Source of the DNA: Clostridium sp. CAG:167
Lineage (GTDB): Bacteria > Bacillota > Clostridia > Lachnospirales > Lachnospiraceae
Assembly: GCA_000433735.1 (NCBI GenBank)
Contig: HF998297.1
Span: 2,725 to 11,476 of the forward strand
Direction: 5' to 3'
Length of the DNA: 8,752 nucleotides
Shown here: piece by piece, positions 5,002-8,752 of the stretch
How the letters are laid out: each line of letters opens with the position of its first letter
Numbering within the stretch: position 1 is the first letter of the stretch
The notes under the pieces: model-generated
Database searches by the model: none
Told to the model about the DNA's origin: nothing
The model's input: the letters and a program-made list of their open reading frames with translations, nothing else
Program-made: the position numbers and the translations under genes

Positions 5002-5601
5002 ATGAATCGAAAAGAGGAAATCGTTCTGGTAACACTTGAACTTGCGGCCGAAAAGGGGCTTGCGAATGTTTCCATGAGCATGATTGCAGATAAAATTGGA
5101 ATCAAGAAACCTTCACTATATAAGCATTTTGCATCAAAGGAAGAAATTGTGGAGGCGATGTATGAGTATCTGAGAAGGCAGTCCAAGGAAAAAGCTAATA
5201 TAAAACCGATAGACTATAGTACCTTTTTTAAGGGAAAATCATCCTATGAAGTTTTGCAGGAAGTAGTGCATGGATATATTCAGATGAATCATCAGGAGAA
5301 TATGATGAATTTCTATAAGGTAATCTATTCGGAAAGAAGCCTGAATCCTATAGCAGCAAAAATTGTAGCAGAAGAAACGAAAAAGATGATTCTGGCAACG
5401 AAGCAGTTATTTTATGCCATGGAAGTACATAAGATGCTTCATTTTAAAAATCCGGATATGAGTGCTGTGAGTTTTTCCATGACGATACATGGACTGATGG
5501 ATTACGAATTGGATCAGAGGAGTTGTGAGTGCAGGGATGAATCGGATAAGAATCTTTTAGAAGATTATCTGAAGTGGTTTTGTGAGGAGAAATCAATATG
5601 A
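5002..5601 (+). CDS. TetR/AcrR-family transcriptional regulator (second cassette)
   Basis: 199 residues from ATG 5002, with AGGAGG (4985-4990) 11 nt upstream. The N-terminal DNA-binding domain (residues 4-50) reads EEIVLVTLELAAEKGLANVS followed by MIADKIGIKKPSLYKHFASK, a clear TetR helix-turn-helix. Its opening (NRKEEI-LV) is similar to that of the first TetR, suggesting common origin, but the recognition helices differ (KKPSLYKHF versus TKGALYGHY), so the operators should differ too. The C-terminal helical domain (about 51-199) is the expected ligand-binding part. Its stop overlaps the ATG of a 16-codon frame (ATGA at 5598-5601) that precedes a DUF998 membrane-protein gene. It probably controls that gene together with itself. 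Confidence 0.92.
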   Translation: MNRKEEIVLVTLELAAEKGLANVSMSMIADKIGIKKPSLYKHFASKEEIVEAMYEYLRRQSKEKANIKPIDYSTFFKGKSSYEVLQEVVHGYIQMNHQENMMNFYKVIYSERSLNPIAAKIVAEETKKMILATKQLFYAMEVHKMLHFKNPDMSAVSFSMTIHGLMDYELDQRSCECRDESDKNLLEDYLKWFCEEKSI

Positions 5602-5648
5602 CGGAGTCATATATTGGGATGATTTCGACGATTTGCCGTCCAGCGTGA
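5598..5648 (+). CDS. Possible 16-residue peptide between tetR2 and the DUF998 gene
   Basis: An ATG at 5598-5600 overlaps the tetR2 stop as ATGA and has a good ribosome binding site, GAGGAG (5584-5589), 8 nt upstream. It opens a frame of 16 codons, MTESYIGMISTICRPA, ending at TGA 5646-5648, which is 38 nt before the DUF998 start. It could be a translated leader that couples tetR2 to the next gene, a remnant of a longer reading frame, or chance. No similarity is recognised. Confidence 0.3.
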   Translation: MTESYIGMISTICRPA

Positions 5649-5686
5649 GGGAGGGGGCAATACATATTATACGAGGAGAATGCAGT

Positions 5687-6322
5687 ATGAAAGAGAAAAA
5701 GAAGTTATTGAATTATTGTGGATTGCTTGGCATTGCAGCCTTTTTGTCGTATACAGCAGCTGTGGTATTTTCACCGCTTGCCTATCCCGGCTATAACTGG
5801 ATGGCGCAGGCAGTAAGTGATCTGAGTGCATCTAATGCTCCCTCTCTTCGGTTGTGGAACCAGCTCAGCAGTCTGTATAATGTATGTACGCTGGTGTGTG
5901 CCATGATGGTATGCGTAGGTATTCAGGGGATGAAAACCAGACTTTTGAGAGTAGGAATCTATTTGTTTACCGTTATGGAGTGGGTATCAGCAGTAGGATT
6001 TGGCATGTTCCCTTTAAGTGACAGTGGCTATGCCGGGACATTTCAGGATAAGATGCATATTTTCTCTACGGTGATAGTTGTTTTATTGTCTATCGTATCA
6101 TTAATCATAATCATAATTGCCGGGGCAAGGGACAGGAGCTGCCGTTCTTATGGAGTTTTCGCAGCAATTGCGCTTGGAATGATGATGGTAGGAGCCATGG
6201 GGATGAACATTGTTCCGAAAGACTATTTTGGAATCGTGGAGAGATTCAGTGTATTTGCGGCAACCGGATATAACGCAGTGCTGGGGATAGAATTATTTCG
6301 CAGTGGAGGAAATGGTAGGTAA
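5687..6322 (+). CDS. DUF998-family integral membrane protein
   Basis: 211 residues from ATG 5687, with GAGGAG (5673-5678) 8 nt upstream; the longer frame back to GTG 5582 would overlap tetR2 and encodes hydrophilic sequence unlike the family. Six hydrophobic segments are visible, about residues 10-30, 61-81, 87-108, 124-146, 155-176 and 183-204. The motif AYPGYNWMAQAVSDLSASNA (32-51) and FPLSDSGYAGTFQDKMHIFS (108-127), with a conserved His at 124, are typical of DUF998 proteins. These are uncharacterised membrane proteins; a relation to membrane-bound enzymes or to lipid-modifying proteins has been suggested only loosely. It is the last gene of the second tetR cassette, so its amount is probably controlled by that regulator. 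Confidence 0.85.
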   Translation: MKEKKKLLNYCGLLGIAAFLSYTAAVVFSPLAYPGYNWMAQAVSDLSASNAPSLRLWNQLSSLYNVCTLVCAMMVCVGIQGMKTRLLRVGIYLFTVMEWVSAVGFGMFPLSDSGYAGTFQDKMHIFSTVIVVLLSIVSLIIIIIAGARDRSCRSYGVFAAIALGMMMVGAMGMNIVPKDYFGIVERFSVFAATGYNAVLGIELFRSGGNGR

Positions 6323-6360
6323 TGAGTAATTTCGGTTGCAGATAAAGACACGGGTGATGA

Positions 6361-7044
6361 GAAAAATGCGAGATTGAATTATCATGCATCTTGGTACCGA
6401 TTCTGTGCATGTTAGTTGTCTGTGCCGTGATATTTGTAACCATTGTGACATCAACCTTAGGATATCATGCAGTACTTTTATACATCTATGCAATTGCGAT
6501 AGGCAGCCTGTATTTTTCTAAGACAATCAATGTTTTGACTACCATATTGTCTGTAATAGGAGTATCGGTGGGGCAGATGATCTGTTATGCATTTGCAATT
6601 TTACAGGATAAGAATTTTACAACATTCTATAAATTAATTGTGTATGGAATCCTTCCGAGGGCAATGGTGTTAATTGCAATTGCGGCTATTTTTACAATAC
6701 TTTGTGAACGAACCGCCGGAATGCTGTCAAATCTGATGAATGCGGAAGAACAGGAACAGATGATACAGAATATAAAGGCAATGCACAAAAAATCACAGGA
6801 AACGTCCAGAGCCCTTATGGACATGGTTCAGGAGTTGTCTGAAATGACGGAAAGTTCGACGAAATCCAATGAGCAGATTGTGAGAGAAACCGGAAATGTA
6901 TTGGAAAACTTTAGCAGTAATACAAAAGAAATTACAAGCGCTAATGAACGTACTCAGGATATCCATTTTGTTCAAGATAAGTTAAATCTCTCCGAATGCC
7001 GGAAGGAGAGGTGTATGCGATTTGGGATAGTTCGTTTACGGTAA
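6361..7044 (+). pseudogene. Methyl-accepting chemotaxis protein remnant, truncated at both ends
   Basis: The frame is open from after TGA 6358-6360 to TAA 7042-7044, but has no ATG near its beginning (first TTG at 6391) and no ribosome binding site. Counting from the TTG, residues 4-105 hold about four membrane helices. Residues 112-191 are a heptad-rich coiled coil (EEQEQMIQNIKAMHKKSQET, then ALMDMVQELSEMTESSTKSN, then ENFSSNTKEITSANERTQDI) like the methylation helix of a transmembrane chemoreceptor. The likeness stops at about 6963. The strongly conserved hairpin tip that contacts CheA and CheW (ALNAAIEAARAGE) and the second helix are missing, and the last 26 residues (from HFVQDKL) look unrelated. 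The N-terminus probably also lacks helices. A working receptor is therefore very unlikely. Confidence 0.65.
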
Positions 7045-7131
7045 TATAGAAAGTTAAAGATCGCCGGGCATGGCATATACGGAGTTTTTGGATGCATTTT
7101 CATGAACCCCATAACTTTTTTTGATAAAATA

Positions 7132-7160
7132 TAGACAAATTTCTGTAAATCTGCGATAAT
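7132..7160 (+). promoter_or_regulatory. Promoter of the DUF3592-like / penicillin-binding protein operon
   Basis: TAGACA (7132-7137), a 17-bp spacer and GATAAT (7155-7160) precede the GTG start at 7200 by about 40 bp, leaving a short leader with GGAGGAGGAAGG as the ribosome binding site. Confidence 0.65.
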
Positions 7161-7199
7161 AGACCCGTGTATGCAATACAGGAGGAGGAAGGAACCCGC

Positions 7200-7709
7200 G
7201 TGAAAAGAAAGAAAAAAAATAAAGGAGTGAACAGAATATTGAGACTGGTAGCGGTTTTTTTGTTTTTGCTGCTGACTCACATTCTGATCAATTTTGAGGG
7301 AATCTGCCATTTGTCTAACTGGAGCAGTTACGATACGGTGACGGCGACTGTTACGAAAAAGACAACAGATCTGTACTTGCTTTTAGTTCCTGTCGTAGAG
7401 GTGCAGTATACCTATGGGGACAAAGAGTATACAGAACGGAAGTTTTTCGTGGTACAGAAAAGTTTTGGACTTTCGGATACAGAGGGCAGTCAGTTGGAGA
7501 TGTATGTAAATAAAAAAGCACCTAATCATGTAATGTTTAAGACGAATTTTTTCGTGAATCCAATTAATTACCTGATTCTTGCTTTGGAGGCTGTGTGTGC
7601 TATTCTGACATGGCACCGGCTTAGGGAGTATGGCGCATATAAAAAACGGCTGGCAGAAGAGGATGAAATGCCAGTCAGTGAGGAGGTAGGAAATACCATT
7701 GAAGAATAA
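7200..7709 (+). CDS. DUF3592-like membrane protein
   Basis: 169 residues from GTG 7200, with GGAGGAGGAAGG (7181-7192) immediately upstream; the in-frame ATG 7167 falls at the expected transcription start and lacks a site. A very basic start (KRKKKNK) is followed by one membrane helix (about 13-31), an extracytoplasmic beta-rich part (about 40-115) and a second helix (about 119-138) with a basic then acidic tail. In the middle, DTVTATVTKKTTDLYLL, then VEVQYTYGDKEYTER, then QLEMYVNKKAPNHVM, follows the DUF3592 pattern (ATV...Y.v.Y.y.GkeY...v.VyynkknP). Function is unknown. Its last 11 nt overlap the start of the penicillin-binding protein gene, so the two are translated from one message, and a supporting role in the cell envelope is possible. 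Confidence 0.6.
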   Translation: MKRKKKNKGVNRILRLVAVFLFLLLTHILINFEGICHLSNWSSYDTVTATVTKKTTDLYLLLVPVVEVQYTYGDKEYTERKFFVVQKSFGLSDTEGSQLEMYVNKKAPNHVMFKTNFFVNPINYLILALEAVCAILTWHRLREYGAYKKRLAEEDEMPVSEEVGNTIEE

Positions 7710-8752
7710 TAAGAAATTGTGGAGTGAACGAACAGCCGGCGAAAAGGCTCTATACATATTGTCATGTCCGTTTCGTGCCATTTATCAGGCTGTTGCATAT
7801 ATTGTTAAATTTTTCGGTGTGATCCTGAATGTGTGTCTGATCACATTAGTAGTGGCAGCCATTGCAGGCAGTATTTTATTTGCTCATTTCAAACCTATGT
7901 ATGAGGATGCCTGTGAGCAGGCGTACGACAAACTGTCTAATCTCAGTGAAAAGGACTTTCACATGCTGTCAAATACCGTTGTATACGATAAAGATGGCAA
8001 AAAGATCGGTGAGATCGACAGTGGTTCCTATGTATATGTAAAGATTGACAAAATATCCAAATATGTACAGCAGGGATACATGTCATCAGAGGATAAAAAA
8101 TTTATGGAGCACGGAGGAGTCAATCTTCAGTCTATAATCCGTGCAGCTCTGTCTCTTTGGTCTCATGATGGCGAGATCACTCAGGGAGGAAGTACTATTA
8201 CACAGCAGGTGATCAAAAACAACCTGCTTACCCAGAAGCAGACTTACAGCCGTAAATTGACAGAAGTGATGCTGGCACCGGCGCTGGAAAGCAAATTCAC
8301 TAAGGCAGACATTATGGAGTTTTACTGTAACAGTAACTTTTATGGTAACCGTTGTTATGGCATTGAGACTGCAAGTAAATTCTATTTTGGATGCTCAGCC
8401 AAAGATCTGACTCTGGCTCAGGCGGCTATGCTGTGCGGTGTTTCAAACAGCCCGAATAAATATAATCCGATCGCCAGTATGGAACTGGCCAAGAAAAAGC
8501 AGGCCCAGGTGTTGGAAGAAATGCTGGCAGACGGCTATATTACGAAAAAAGAATACAAGGCGGCACTGAAAGAGAAGATTGATGTAGTAGGACTGGATGA
8601 GACTACATCTTCTGAAAACTATATGGTAAGTTATGCCATTGATTGCGCTACCTTGCAGATGATGACGGATGAAGGATTTGAGTTTAAATATTCTTTTGCA
8701 GATGCCAAAGAACAAAAGGCATACAAGAAAAAATACGTCAAGGAATATAGTG
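7699..8752 (+). CDS. Class A penicillin-binding protein / GT51 peptidoglycan glycosyltransferase, partial
   Basis: 351 codons are visible from TTG 7699, with AGGAGG (7681-7686) 12 nt upstream; no ATG is better placed. A cytoplasmic basic N-terminus leads into a membrane anchor (about 38-62). The transglycosylase motifs then appear in order: S130-E131-DKKFMEHGGVN with the catalytic Glu131, GGSTITQQVIKN (163-174), RKLTEVMLAPALE (185-197) with the second conserved Glu189, IMEFYCNSNFYGNRCYGIET (205-224), and AQAAMLCGVSNSPNKYNP further on. This enzyme polymerises lipid II into glycan chains outside the cytoplasmic membrane. Class A proteins also carry a C-terminal transpeptidase domain; that part would start beyond the window, so a monofunctional transglycosylase cannot be excluded, though the sequence after the GT51 part (from about residue 295) suggests a linker to a further domain. 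It is the second gene of its operon. Confidence 0.92.
   Translation, partial: MKNNKKLWSERTAGEKALYILSCPFRAIYQAVAYIVKFFGVILNVCLITLVVAAIAGSILFAHFKPMYEDACEQAYDKLSNLSEKDFHMLSNTVVYDKDGKKIGEIDSGSYVYVKIDKISKYVQQGYMSSEDKKFMEHGGVNLQSIIRAALSLWSHDGEITQGGSTITQQVIKNNLLTQKQTYSRKLTEVMLAPALESKFTKADIMEFYCNSNFYGNRCYGIETASKFYFGCSAKDLTLAQAAMLCGVSNSPNKYNPIASMELAKKKQAQVLEEMLADGYITKKEYKAALKEKIDVVGLDETTSSENYMVSYAIDCATLQMMTDEGFEFKYSFADAKEQKAYKKKYVKEYS

Noticed and set aside
5582..5686. Longer N-terminus for the DUF998 protein, starting at GTG 5582
   Set aside because: The extra 35 residues are hydrophilic, overlap tetR2, and the ATG at 5687 has a well-spaced GAGGAG and a typical short basic start.
8443..8715. Minus-strand reading frame within the penicillin-binding protein gene
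   Set aside because: The plus-strand frame shows continuous GT51 homology here, so the antisense frame is a shadow.

Overview
The window looks like a chromosomal stretch from a low-to-moderate GC Firmicute, most probably a gut Clostridia/Lachnospiraceae-type organism. The reasons are the strong AGGAGG-like ribosome binding sites, sigma-A type promoters with 17-bp spacers, frequent GTG/TTG starts, and protein families typical of that group (DUF998, two-gene tetR cassettes, a class A penicillin-binding protein with a Clostridia-like transglycosylase domain). The taxonomic call is inference. No rRNA, tRNA, CRISPR array or intact mobile element was seen.

Layout. (1) 1-461, minus strand: the N-terminal 153 codons of a Fic-family protein with an N-terminal helix-turn-helix and a visible Fic inhibition motif. 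Its promoter is embedded in a large imperfect palindrome (514-575). (2) About 600-1080: a graveyard of short gene remnants (an XRE-type helix-turn-helix piece, a Cys-containing reading frame, a GNAT N-terminus) with no intact gene. (3) 1095-1860: a complete MntA-HepT (minimal nucleotidyltransferase antitoxin / HEPN toxin) module with its own promoter and textbook motifs. It is followed by an ACT-domain gene, a truncated P-loop-kinase-like fragment, a small two-helix membrane protein and a SAM-dependent methyltransferase, all on the plus strand. (4) 3578-6322: two tandem tetR cassettes, tetR1-GNAT and tetR2-DUF998. The first has a very clear double palindromic operator overlapping its promoter. 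(5) 6361-7044: a chemotaxis-receptor remnant truncated at both ends. (6) 7132-8752: a promoter, then a DUF3592-like two-helix membrane protein overlapping the start of a class A penicillin-binding protein / GT51 transglycosylase that runs off the window.

How it fits together. Regions 1-3 have the look of an accessory island: a Fic protein, a toxin-antitoxin pair and several broken genes in AT-rich DNA. Regions 4-6 are small stress- or drug-responsive regulatory cassettes leading into a housekeeping-type cell wall gene. The nearest thing to an exciting system is the MntA-HepT pair, which belongs to a known class (type VII toxin-antitoxin). The double operator of tetR1 and the mirrored palindrome in front of the Fic gene are the best regulatory structures. 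Nothing here clearly demonstrates a wholly undescribed system.
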